Assembly: GCA_001643675.2 (NCBI GenBank)
Contig: LSRY02000005.1
Location: forward strand, 1,118,501 to 1,182,500
DNA from: Monocercomonoides exilis
Taxonomy: Eukaryota; Preaxostyla; Oxymonadida; Polymastigidae
Reading direction: 5' to 3'
Length of the DNA stretch: 64,000 bases
Positions 34,077 through 46,394 of the stretch are shown here, piece by piece (position 1 is the stretch's first letter; the number at the start of each line of letters is the position of its first letter). A program made the translations under genes and the position numbers. A model generated the notes under the pieces. That model was given only the letters and a program-made list of their open reading frames with translations, was not told where the DNA came from and ran no database searches.

Positions 34077-37000
34077 TCATTCCATTATCAATGAATCTCC
34101 AAGTGATTTCACTGTGTTTGAAAGAGAATCAGGTCTTCGTTGCTTCGTCTTCTGATCATTATGTGCACGCTCTCCAAATGATGAGCGTGCCAATGATGCA
34201 GAACGAGAACTGGATCGAGAATGAGAAGGAGAATGTGAATGTGAACGTGAAAGAGAACGAGAACGAGAACGAGAACGAGATTGATGGGGATTTGTAGAGG
34301 GTGAAGTGCATGGCGAAGTGGAATAGAAGCGAGCAGGGTGTTTCGAAAGTGAATTGTGTTCCAAAGAGTCTTTTCTGTGAAAGCGCTTGTTAGGCGTGCG
34401 ATCGCCTTCTTCATTCTGTTGGAATGAGTGCGATAGTCTGTTCTTCGGAAGCACTTTCACAGGAGATGGCCTTTTTGATGAGCATGTGATTCCTCCTTTC
34501 ATATACTTCGGCTGTCCAATAGAGCGCAAAAACGCACTCCTCTCTCTGTCTACAAACATCAATTTGCCCATTCCTTCTATTCGGTCGAGCTCAAGCAGCG
34601 CTTTTTCGAGCTCTTTGCTTTTCTCTCTCATCTTCCTTCTTTCGGCTGCTTCCATTTTTTGCATTTCTTTCAGCTCTTCTCGCTCCATTTCGCTTCTTTC
34701 TTTCTTCTTTCTCTCCATTTCCTCTTTCAGCAACTCAATCCCAGTTTCTATCTCTGTGATGTCGTTTTCCCACAGCCTCTTCTTCAATGCTTGTTCTCTT
34801 TGTGAAACTTCACGCTTCATGTTGCGTTCCCACACAGCACTTTCTCTTTTCTCCTCACGCGCTTTTGTTGCCAATGCTTCCATCAGCGCATTTGGTCCGC
34901 GCCGCTGGTGGATTGCTTCAAGACGAGAGCGAAGAGAATCCAGCTCCCATCGATAGAAATTCTAGCATGAATAATTGGAGAGGTTAAATTTAACAAAGAA
35001 GGAATGAGATTTATTTGTAAAAATTTATAAAATAATTTGTATTGAAAAGACAGAAACTTCGCATACGTTCATAGTTCTCTTCATTGTCTGATTTCGTCCA
35101 TATGAAAATTCTTCCACTTTCTGCTTTTTTCTTTTCTGCGCGTTGATCGCTCGTTGTTCGTCATCTGCATCGTGCGACATCCTCCTCAAGCGCTCAGCTG
35201 TCGTAGTGAAATGCAGCTGTTGCTTTGAAGGTGGATATTGCTTTGAGTATGACGAACGATCTTTCAAAGACATAGATTTCGTATTGGCCAACGGGTGAGG
35301 CATGCTGTTTGATGAGAGATATGTTTGTGAAGGAGCCATCATTGAAGAAGAGAGTGGCAATTGTGCTGGCATCTCCCAGCTGTCTTCGTCTCTCTTCTTC
35401 CGAGCATCAGCACTTCGCTTCCATTCATCTCTTGTTCTGTTAAGTCGACTGTCCTTCATATCCTCTTCTCTGAGCACATCTGATGAAACATGAGTTTGTT
35501 TCCATTCATCAACAGATTCGTTAAGCTTGTTCTTTCGTCGAGCGCTTTTGCTCCGTCGTTTGCGCGGAGGGCGATCTTCTTCCTTCGAAATGGACTTTCG
35601 AGGATGCGCTTTCTTTCCTTTAACTTTCGAACGTTCTTCTTCTTTTTCCGTACAGCGAAGAAACTTATTTTTCTCTCCTTCTTCCAATTCACTCGATGAT
35701 CTTTTCCGATTGCTGCAACTTTTTTGTGTGTCTGTTTCATCTTCCATTCGCTCATTGTACTTCATCTCGGCTGGCCTGTCATCGCAGCTATGGATATCAG
35801 AATGATATGAATAAAGATCTGGTTCAGCTTGATAATCATAATCTTCTCTACGACTAATTTCAAACGGGCTTTCGGATCTTCTCTTTGTCTCTTCATCTGG
35901 CAGAAGTATCGGCTCATAGCTGGAAAGGCTGCTTTGTTTTCTGTGATGAATTGTAGAATGTTCATTTCGATGTTTTGGTACTCTTCGAACGTTGTGTGAA
36001 TGGTATTCACTGTTTGTTGAATGGCTTCTGCTTCCTTTCAAAGAATTATTTTTATTCTGTGGGCAGCTTCGACTTCGCTTCCTGCAAGATTTTCCCTTAT
36101 ATTTAGGTCGTTCTTCTCTCACTCTGTCATCATCAGAAATCTGTTCTCGTTGCCTGTTGTCACGTTTCTTCTTTATTGTATTCTTTTTTGGAATATCTTC
36201 TTTGTTCTTTTGTTCTTCTTCAGTTTCTGCAACGTCAAGCACAACAATATGCGTGTGATGGATAACAGGCGACGAAACTACAGAATATCGAATTGGCTGG
36301 TGCTGATACTCACTCTCTGTTGGTGCAATGCGAATTGATTTCATTTCGCTTCTTTCTGTTTCTGATAACTCAAATTGTTTTTGAGCTTCCTCTCTTCCAT
36401 CTGATACTCCTTCCTTTGAATTCAATTCAGTATTGAAATGATCATCTGTTATCTGACGGCGTTCTTGCTGTAAATCACATTGTTCTGTTGTATCGTTTGG
36501 TTCTTCATCTTTCTGCAATTCTTTGTTGCTTGAAGGTGTCAAAAGTTTTGCGCTTTCATCTTTTTTCAACGAAGGTGAAGGCATAAATCCTTCTTCATCT
36601 GTAATTTCCTCCTCTTCAGATCTTTTCTCGTTTGTATCACTGATCTCTTTTTTCATTCCTGTTGATGGTCCAAGTGTTTCGGCATCAAAGTCTTCTGGCT
36701 GTATCGTTTCAGCATCTGTGTCAAAATCTTCGTCGCTCGTTTCTGCATTGAATGCTCTCTCGTAATCCTCTTCAAAGGGATCTTCTTTCTCGCTTTTCGA
36801 TTTCGTAGATCTGCTCCTTTTTTGTTCTTCGGCTCGATTCGATTTATGCCGACTTTGTGCTTCATTTTGTGCTTTAGAGTCTTTTGGATCATGCTCTTTG
36901 ACTGCGATTTGCAACTCCTCCAAAAGTGAACGCCGTAGCAGCTCAACTGTTGCCTTCATAAACTTCAATACTTTCTCTTTCTTATTCTTCGTTTTCCGCT

Positions 37001-39029
37001 GTTCTCTGTTTTTTTCAGCTGCTTGCAATTTTTCAATCGATTTTTGTTGGAATGCTGCTTGTGCAACGGACATAGTTGGGGTGACAGCCGATGACTGCCG
37101 TGAATCAGACAAAGTTGTCGTTAGTGATGACCTTAACGAAGAGTCAAGAAACGAAAGTGCCATTGAATTAAAGTCATCCTCACTTTCATCCTCTTTTCTG
37201 CTGTAGCCGTCTCTGGTGCTGCTCTTCTTCTGCTTCACTTTCGTTTTGACAATCTCGTTATCAAAGTACTTCAGAAGTGAGTCGACAGATGTCATAGCCC
37301 TCTTTTTCGGGATGCTCCCTTCTTTCGCTTGCTGCTCGTTACTGTTTCCTTGTTGGATGAGCTGTTGCTCTTGCCCGCTCGAGTGGTGTGGAAAGATTGA
37401 TGTGTTTGGAACGGAATATGGATGGGTGAAAAGTTGATGTTGCGCAGAGTCAATTTCTTTCCTGTTTTCTTCGCCAGCATAGCCAAGATAATCGATAACA
37501 GTACCACTTTGTAATTGCTGAGGTGATTGATAGTGAGGTGAATAAATGCAGCTGGCATTGTATTGACTATCAGCAGGGTAAACTGACTGTGCAAGGGGAA
37601 GAGCTTCGGGAGATGATGAAGAAAATAGAGTAGGTGAAGTGGAAGCTTGCGTTGGGATTGAAACAGCTTCAGAAGGCACAATGTTGTGTTGTGAAAATGG
37701 TTCACTTGATCTTAACGAATTGTGCGATTGATATGTAACAGGAAGAATAAAATTTGGTATCGTATGAGAAGGCTCAGGTAGTGAAGAAGTTGTCAATGAA
37801 GCATAATAGCTCGATGGTGGAGATCCTTTAATTTCAGCGCTATTGACGGAAGTTGCAGGCGAAGTTGATGCCAACAAGCACGGTGTGTCTGACTGACTTG
37901 ACGAAGTCGATGATATAGATGAATGCATCGTGCTTATTCCAGCTTCTCTTCTTGCCAATCTAAGCATCATCCTCATTCCTTCGTCTGAACTTCCACCAAT
38001 GTTATTTCGCAATATATTATCTGGCATGTCCATTCTTTGCTCAAAAGTGCTATGCTTTTTTGGTTGATAACCTGATGAAGGACTAGGGAGACTTGTTGAA
38101 GGAGCAGATTTCGTTCGAAAGAGCCTTGTATCATCTGAAATCTGAAATTGCCCTTCATTTTCATCTGCCTGCTCGGTTGAATCAAATGTCTGTTTTTGTA
38201 TTTGCGAAGCTGGAGGATAGTTCTGTTGGAATTCTTTTCCATCAAACTCCACAGCCGGAAATGAAACTCCATTTGAAGTGGCTTCTTTGTTGAGCGAAGA
38301 AGATCCATTTGCTAAATATGAAGGAGAATGAATAAAAGATACATCAAATTGCTGGTGATCATGTAAACTTGATGGTGATGCATTCAACTGAGGAATTGTT
38401 TTGTATTTTGGTGATTCATTTACTGTGTAATTATCGGAGTAATTACTTGGAGCATCAATTAATGCAAAGGTTGGGTATGATTGATTATCAATCTGTGATT
38501 GTCCACCTGTAGATTTTTGTTGCGGTTCATCAAAAGCTTGGTGAAATGATTGCGTTTGTGGTAACTGTTTGTAAGGAATCGAAGATTCCGATGATTGATG
38601 TGCAAACAAATTTGAGGATGGAAGCTGAAGCTTGGGAATTTGATGTTTTTCGACAATAGATTGCTGATGTTGTTGCTGTTGTTGCAGTTCTTCTGTTTGA
38701 TTGATGTTTTTATTTGATCTTGTTTTGTTATTTTTCTTCAATGACTTTAATGGGGAAAGCTCTTTAAAAATTGCATCCAAGCATCGTAAATCACCTTGTT
38801 CTCCTTTTGCTAAGGAATGAGCTTTTATATGATCAAGAGGAATTGAAGGAAACGAAGAAGAAAGATTATGAAGAAGAAGTTCATAGCATCGAACAATATT
38901 TTCATCAGTTCCACGTTTTGCAAGAAGTGTAGACGATTGACGCAATTCGTCAGGAATGGAACTTACAATTGTTTCAAAGGATTTCAAAAAATGAAAATAA
39001 TAACTTATTGAATTTTGCCTTTGAGTCAT
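34077..39029 (-). CDS. CEP95-like NN-CH domain and coiled-coil protein
   Basis: Two exons (39029-35067 and 34961-34077) give about 1615 residues. The start is the ATG three codons into the longest frame. Residues about 10-95 (SFETIVSSIPDELRQSSTLL to SIPLDHIKAHSLAKGEQGDL and LDAIFKEL) resemble the divergent calponin-homology (NN-CH) domain of centrosomal protein CEP95, including the HI...L.KG..G.L..L..I segment. A long Ser/Gln/Asn-rich disordered region, a Lys/Glu-rich section and many RK-Ser stretches follow. Exon 2 opens with FYRWELDSLRSRLEAIHQRR and continues as about 150 residues of charged coiled coil, then an RS repeat near the C-terminus. NN-CH proteins bind microtubules or basal bodies, so a flagellar-apparatus role is plausible. 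If the N-terminal match is wrong this is simply a low-complexity nuclear or cytoskeletal protein. Confidence 0.6.
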
Positions 39030-39736
39030 TGTAAACAATCAAAATTGATATTTCTCTTCACAATTCAGCAATTAAAAAATGGATATAATGCACTTATAAA
39101 AAACGAAATTCGATGAAGTTGTCACTGCCTTTAAAATCACTTATCAAAAAACTGAAATTTGATCACTCAATAATTTATTACATGATTTGATCAAATGATA
39201 AACTGATGAGATGAATTCAAAATATTTGAGGTGCGTTTATCACAATTCTCTTATTGAGTTTAATTTTTGAGAGTGATTTTTTTATTTCCATTTTTTTCTC
39301 GTTTTTTTTTAAAAAAAAAAAAAATAATTGTGTAAATTTTTGAATTTGAAAATTTGCAATAAATAATTGCTTTATTTGTTAAAAAATTATTTTTCATCTC
39401 ACTCTGATTCGAATGAAATAAAATTTCATATAATAGAAAAGGAAATTAAGCTTACATAACTTTAATAAAATGATTCAGTGATATTAATGAATCGAAATAT
39501 TTAAGTGCAAAGCTTCAATAAATGCATAATAATTTAATCCAAAAATTTGTTCTCTTTGTATATGTCGAAGCAAATAAAGAAGATTCATTGCTCAAAAAAT
39601 GTGAAATCCTGTAAAACTTTGTTGATTCATAGCAAAGATCCCCTGAGAATATGATTTGAAACTAACTGCAAGCTTAAATCATTTGTTTCAAATGCGATAA
39701 ATATATATCAAGCTTCTTCTACACTGATGTTGTGAT
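39030..39736. other. Gene-free interval
   Basis: AT-rich DNA between two minus-strand genes, with a short A/T homopolymer cluster near 39300. No gene is supported. Confidence 0.6.
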
Positions 39737-41321
39737 TTATACAGGTAAAATAGGTTTGGAGGTATTATTATCTGTTGAATGCTCTTCGGTTTTATCTCGA
39801 TTCATTTCTGTGTTTCCCGCAAGAAATACAGCCACAAAAACCTGAAACAGAATTACTCTTTTTTAAAAAAAACAAACAAATAAACGTTGATGCAAACTAT
39901 TATCAATCCCAAAAATTGCCTTTTTGTAACAGAATGTCCAAAGAATACAACAGATATAACGACAGATAAGCACTAAGCCGAATATTTGCACAAGGAAATA
40001 TGTTCAAAATAAAAAATAAAAATTATAAACAAATAAATAGCAAACTTTTCTTAATGAAGTGACAACATTCTTCCACCAAATCCCATAATTCGTTTTTAAA
40101 GAAACAATTAAAAACTGCCCAAGTGTGTGAGATAATGTAGAAAACACAATTGTGAAAAATATATCCCAATGCTGAGTCATAACATTTATTGTTGAGATGA
40201 TTGTTCCTGAAAATATCATTGCTATTACAGTTGTAAAAAAAAAAATATGAAAATACAAATTTTGAATCCATTTGAATATAATTTTTAAATTTTTGTATTG
40301 ATTAGATTGCAAAAACGTGTAAAATATCATACCAATAAGATAAAGCAACGAAGAAAATGTCATTCCCCAAAACAATATGAAAGGAAAAGATCTTTGCTTT
40401 GTGCTGTGAAAAATATGTTTTTGAAGAAAAAGGTTGATAAGGATAAAAAAATTATCACACTCGGATTGTATCATCGTCGATTGCAGAGAATCAAATATGC
40501 AACTAATATTTATCGATCCAAGCATCATGGCCTGAAGATTTGCAAAATGTCAATCTTAATTCATTTAAATAACAATTTCACACAGCTCCTTTCCAAGTAA
40601 AACCTTTGCGAAGACCAATCTGTGACCTGTTTTCTGCTTCTGACTGAGTCGGTAATAAAACGGAGAGAAGCCCACTCAGCAATAAGAGAGACAATAAAAC
40701 TTCTTTTAATGAATATCCAAAACAACAGTTTTTTCTGTTGTGCTTTTGAGAGTTTATCAAAAAAGATGCAGGCATTGCTAAATCGAAGAAAGAAAGAAAT
40801 CATGCGCATAGAAAATAATATCATTGAATGAAATATGACAGCAAACCAATAAGTATTTTTGAGGATGAAAAAACCAACGTTAGAGGATATGAAAGATAGT
40901 TAACTGCGTCATATCCAAGAAATCCCGAGATACAAAACAGAGTACTGCATATCAGCGTCAAAAAGCATTCTTTTAAATTAATATCAAATAATTTTTCCTT
41001 TTTTTGGATCTGAATAGCTTTTGTTTTTCGAAATGTATTTTATTGAAAAGCTTGGTCATACTTACTGCAAAAACAAAAGCAGACATGGTGCATTCAAAAA
41101 ATGTGATAAACATTACTACTCCACTTTTGTATTCTTTTCCAAGCGTAGTTGAGCTTCATTATGAAAAGAAAATCAATTTGAAATAAAAATTAAAATTGAT
41201 CCAAATCAAACACTTTTTCTGACCAAAAAAAAGTCAACAATGAAACAACTAAAACTAGAATTGAATGCATTACAAAAGAAAAAGTGGAATGCTTTTTTAA
41301 TTCAAAAATATTATTTTTCAT
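39737..41321 (-). CDS. SLC35B-like nucleotide-sugar transporter (UAA family)
   Basis: Eight short exons (41321-41212, 41153-41066, 41009-40847, 40777-40584, 40531-40461, 40403-40046, 39972-39898, 39841-39737) close in phase to about 387 residues. Diagnostic segments appear only after splicing: YDAVNYLSYPLTLVFSSSKI (the SYP..V..SSK signature of UAA/SLC35B carriers), SLKEVLLSLLLLSGLL, GSINISCIFDSLQSTMI (the LLFDG.TG.Q segment), FSTLSHTLGQFLIVSLKTNY (ALGQ.FI), NVVTSLRKCLSVVISVVFFG (TTRK.F..L.S...FGH), and KRQFLGLIIVFVAVFLAGN as the last helix. About ten membrane helices result. SLC35B members exchange UDP-sugars, PAPS or ATP across ER and Golgi membranes; which one cannot be told. Exon 6 is read through without an intron and could hide one near 40210-40300. 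The pattern match is strong although no single exon exceeds 120 codons. Confidence 0.75.
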
Positions 41322-41639
41322 TAGAAAAAAACTATTCTATGGTTATATTAAATTTTAATCGAATTTTTCAAAAAATACTCATAACTTGAAATGATGAAGT
41401 CAAATCATGATAATAATTTGATTAAAATAAAAATTCAAAAAAAAGATGCGTGATGATGCTCATAGATATAAAAAGCAGAAAAAAAACCTCAAAAAAGTTA
41501 TTAAACAGACAAATATTCTACTTGAAAATAATCTCTAAAACTAAATTCATGTTTAAAACAAAGGGGTAAAAAAAAAAATTTTTTTTAAAAAATGAGAAAG
41601 ACAAAAATTAAAAAATATATATATACTCAAAAGACTAAA
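41322..41639. other. Short AT-rich interval between two minus-strand genes
   Basis: This 318-bp region upstream of the transporter start and downstream of the surface-protein stop contains A runs and a TATATATATA near 41618. Nothing is supported beyond presumed 5' and 3' flanks. Confidence 0.6.
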
Positions 41640-44600
41640 TCACTTTCTATCCATTTTTGAATATTTCTTTGAAAGCTTGTTAAAGTTTCTTATTCGGCAG
41701 CATGTAGTTATAATAACCAAAACAATAATCGCTAAAAATATAGCAAAAACAACGATGAAGGCCGTAAGGGTCTGTCTTGACTTCAGCTCTGCTTCAGTCA
41801 GCTGGCTCTTTTTGTTTCCCGGGTTGTCAGGATCATCCTCAGGCTTTGCTGGGTCGATGGGGTCAAAAGGCTCGGGGCCAGTGTAGTTCGAGAAGATGGG
41901 CACGGTGTCTACAAGTTTCTCTCCGTCTGAGTAGTGCAGGCAGAACGATATCTTGTCTCCTGCTCCCATCGACTTGATCACACTTGCAGGCATCTGCCCA
42001 TGGGCCTTGATCGACGACTCGATTTTCGTGAAGGGGTATTCATACTCATCCACATCTCCGTCTTCACTCAGTTTTCTGCGGAAAGACAAAGAAGAAGCAG
42101 ACAAGTGTGCAGCATCTGAAAGCGATGCCTTTGAGGCTGAAGCTTTCCTCGTGATCATTGCCTTCCATGTGAGGTTGCACGGCATGAACAGCAGACCCAC
42201 AAAAACGAAATCATAGTTATCTCCATTCTGTGTCGAGTTGAATGCAAGGAGAATTGGCTCAAAACGAAAGCTGAACGACGAAGCAAATGCTGTGGAGTAC
42301 GTTCTGACTCCGTCATTAGCCTCTGATGCTACCTTTGTCAGTGTGCAGTCTGTGTTCTCCAGCCAGAAGTTGCTGCCTCCTGTCGCAGACCCATCCCCAC
42401 CTGCTGGAGGATACAGTGTCAGCACTGCTTCGTCTCTGCAGCGCACGTTTTTGCGGAACCAAAGCCAGTTCGGATCTTTTGGATCGTTGTTCAAGAAATT
42501 CATCTCGCGCAGTGTGATTGAACCTCCAGACACAAACAGAGCACCTGTACTGCAATTAACAAAGATGGTGTAATTCATCGAAGTGGAACAGTCTTTCAGC
42601 TTCATAAATCCTGTCTCCCACGAGCAGGCATATGTCTCATCGCTGTCTCCTTCGCCTTCTTCGTTTGTCTTCTTTGAAGCTCTAATGCGTATTTTTAACA
42701 TTTATTGAATAAAAATTTTAAAAAGAATAAAAATACAATAATCAAATAAAATAATAAAAATAAAATACTTTTCATTGGATTGATTCTTGTTTTTAGCAAG
42801 AATTCCGCTAAATGTGCAATCTGTCATGACGACCTCATAATTCGCAACTGAAACTGGGCAGAATTCGACATCTGAGTCTGCTGTCGAATGCAAAGAGCAA
42901 TTCGAAATGTTGACTTTGTTGAAGAATATGGAACTTGTTGGCTCATTCGAAGGTTTGCTTTGATTGCTGTTGTCTTCCCAATTCATTTCTCCGAATGAAG
43001 ACTTTTTGCTGAAGGACTTTGGCAGCGCTCGAAACGCACTTGACGCTGAAGAAGCCATTCCATCAACAATTCCGCCTTCTTTCGTGATGTTTATGTTTGT
43101 GAAATTGCAAAATGAAAGCGTCAGATTAGCTTGGCTCGAGAGTTTTATGAACGATGTTTTCTCCAACCACAAATCCTTCACGGTGCAGTCTGTAAGTTCA
43201 AGTGAGCCAGAAGCCATGTTGATCACATTGAAGTTCAGTGATGTGTTTGTGGCATACTCAAAGCCACGAGAAAAGATACACCCAACAAAACTCAGCAATC
43301 CGCTGCTTCCCTTGAATATCTCACTCTGAGAAGATCTCAGCGGAACTGAAGAAACAAAATGGATCAGACCAAAAAAGACATTTCCTGTGCATTGAAACAC
43401 AGCGTCCGTGTTGGCCAAATCTAACCCATTTCTTGCGGAGCTTGATTTCACAGTTGCATTTAAATCAATGGACCTTAAATCGTTTGAAGAAGATCGAATA
43501 TCAATCTCATTGAAAATGAAGGACGTGTTGATTGAAAAAGAATCACATAAATAAATGACTCTTTGTTGTTTTGCCGTATTTGAATTGGTAGAAAACAGAT
43601 TCTCATCTGCGTTTGCATTATGCGAAGTTGAGCTGACAGCACGCAAATGTGTAAGTGCGAATTTCAATGTTTTGCAGGGTGCATTGAAGGTTCCACAGAG
43701 CAGACTATCTTTCCCACTTGAGCTTGATGCAAAAACCACATTGTCCTCAAACATAAGCATGTTTAAAAGATCCGTGTCAGAAGTAAAAGCCTTTGCATCT
43801 TTCCCAAAGATCGCATTTGTAATGTTGAATGCTTCAGAATTCATAAAGTCCTTCATGTCGAAGTGCAAAAAATCTACCGCTTTCGATAGATCGTATGCAG
43901 ATAAGAACATATCTCTTCCAATTGTTGCATTGTTCCCGGCGAGTGTGCAGGAAGTGAAAAGAAAATACACAGGACTTGACGGAAAGTCGAAGAACAGCCC
44001 GCCTCCTTTCCCGCTTCCAGAACTTTTCGAAGTGGACGCAGCGCACTTTTCTAATCGAGTGTTATTCAAAACAAAAGAGCTTTCCTTCGCAGCTGCAAAA
44101 TACAACGCTCCACCAGCTGCCCTGCTGGTTGCATTTATAGATTCAAAAATTGCATTTGAAAATGTTATTTGTGCTTGGCAATCGCTTGAAGTCTCGACAA
44201 TTCCTGTATTGTTCGTTGTACTTTCAATGTTTGTGAAGTTTGTTGAAAATACACCAAGTATAAAAGGTGAAGACTTCTAAGAGAGAAAAAAAGCACCACA
44301 AAATTAGAAAGTCAAAATTGAAGATATTTATGAATTTAATACAAATAATATAAAAAAAAATTATAATCAAATTTCAATAGTTATTATGAATCAAAAGCAA
44401 AAGCAAAAATAATAAAATTAAGTATTGCGAAAATTATTTTTTAATTTGCATACAGTTGAATCCAGTTTGAAAATAGATGACTGAGATAATCCCAAAGACA
44501 AAATCCTTGTTTGTGTCATGTTGATAATTCCGAATGATAGAACAAACAAAGAATGGGTTGAAGGAGTGCTTTTCAAACTCGTTTCTGAGCCTTGAATGGT

Positions 44601-46394
44601 CACTTTATCAAATATTGCTTTGTTGCTGCTAATGTCCGCAGAAGCAGATGATGGTGATGACATCTCCATTATGTACACACCTGAGGAAGCAGAACTGTTG
44701 TCTAAATGCAAAGTCAGAAGACTCAGCAAAACACTTCCTTTGTTCAAATGGAAAAGAGGAGAGGAATAGCCCAATGACTCAGTTGATATCACGCTTTGTG
44801 ACTGAGAATACCCATCAATTCTAACAGCTTTATTTGTAAGATCGACCGTTCCTTTCTCTTTAAGCATCCCACTGTTAATATGAATTTCTGGTTCCATAAG
44901 CGGATGAGACACTTCAATCACATGAGAAATGCTAGCGCACGGAGTCTGACCCATTCCGCAATTGTTTGCTGTATCAGAACCATTTGAAGCAACAATGAAT
45001 ATATAGCTTGGTACTGAACTTGAAAAATCATTCTTTCGTGCCTTCACTCTTGGTGTGTTGCTTGTTGAATAACTGGAGTTGAAGAGTCCAGAAACATTCT
45101 CCAGTGCATAGTCAATATAAACGTCAGTCCCATCTCCTTCATTTTCCCGGAAAAAACAGAATCTAAACCCGTGATCATAATTAACTTTTTGCGAAATTGA
45201 ATTTATAAAAATTCCTCCACCTTGTTTAGATGATTTGCACCTATAAAAAAAGCATTCCTTAACTGTGTCTGTTTCTCTATAAAAGTCACAAATATACATT
45301 CCCCCACCATAATAATTAGTGCAACGACATTCCACAAATGTCAAGTTTTGGCATTCTCCAATTTTTGAATAAGTAAAATATTCCAATCCACCACCATTAC
45401 TGTGACTAGAGCAGGATTGAAATTTAGAATCTTTTATGATAGTTTTATTTGCGTAATAAATGTGAACAGCTCCTCCATTGCTAGAGTATCCAGTGCAGTG
45501 GCATGACGAATAACTGTTGTTTGTTAAAATCACCTGTTTCTCACCTGCATTCCAAATTGAAATTGCACCCCCATCATCCGAAGATGTGCAATTAATAAAA
45601 GAACAACCTTGTGCAGTTAGCGTTACACTTCCATTCACAAATAAAGCACCTCCTCGATTTTTTGAAATGCAATCAATGAATGAATCATAAGTGAACGTCG
45701 AATCAGTTTTAATGTCTTGATGAGTGTTCCAATTTGCATTCAAATGAGTGAAAGAACTATTAAAAACGTTGAATGTGTTTGTCGTAGGAAATCCACCAAA
45801 TATTGTTCCATCAAATACATCGCTTGATCTCTCACAATGAATATTCATAACATTCAAATCATTAAAATAAAAAGGATCACGAAATTCTTCATTTGACGAA
45901 ATGTTTTTAAATTGGCATCCACAAATATTCGTTTGTAGTCCTTTTCCAGAACTTATTAATGAGTTTTGGTGCAGAATTATATCAAAAATATTGCTTTCAC
46001 ACACCTTGATCTCGCAAGCAGAATTTTCCCCTTTAACTAATGCTTTGCAAAATACACTATTTGATTGTTTTCTCGAAATTGATATATTGTTCATGATGAT
46101 CGCAGAAGAAGAAGTAATCGGAGAAAAAAGTGGCTTTTGTGAAAGCTGAAAGTTAAAATGGTTTAAGTAAATGTTTGATAATGCATCTACTTGCATCGTA
46201 TAATTAGAATGACGAAATTCTGCAGTCAAATAATTGAGAGTTACTGAAGAATTCTTCAAAAGAAATGTGGTATTTATTTTTTGAACATTGGAAGTCATTT
46301 CATCGGGAATACTCAATACCCTAGCAAAAAGGAAAGTTGCTACAATTAGAATACTACGAACATTTAGCAATAAATAATGTTCCGCACAAGTCAT
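41640..46394 (-). CDS. Large type I surface protein with right-handed beta-helix (Pmp-like)
   Basis: Three exons (46394-44454, 44276-42769, 42681-41640) give 1496 residues. An N-terminal signal peptide (MTCAEHYLLLNVRSILIVAT and following) is followed by a long ectodomain rich in Asn-X-Ser/Thr sites. Its first half carries repeated GG-A/G-hydrophobic turns such as GGALFVNGS, GGAISIWN, GGAVHIYY, GGGLEYF, GGGMYICDF and GGGIFINS, alternating with CxFxNC-type strands, as in chlamydial polymorphic outer membrane proteins and parallel beta-helices. A second series, with VASNGSDTANNCGMGQTPCA and SLLCGTFNAPCKTLKFAL, marks new helix blocks. Near the C-terminus a 25-residue membrane helix (LTAFIVVFAIFLAIIVLVII) precedes a short basic tail with no kinase domain. 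The start is the internal ATG that puts the signal peptide first. Likely an adhesin or surface coat protein of a multi-gene family. Confidence 0.85.

Noticed and set aside
40004-40528. First read as a seven-helix receptor
   Set aside because: After joining exons on both sides, the SYP..V..SSK, ALGQ-like and TSLRK signatures fit an SLC35B transporter better than a receptor.
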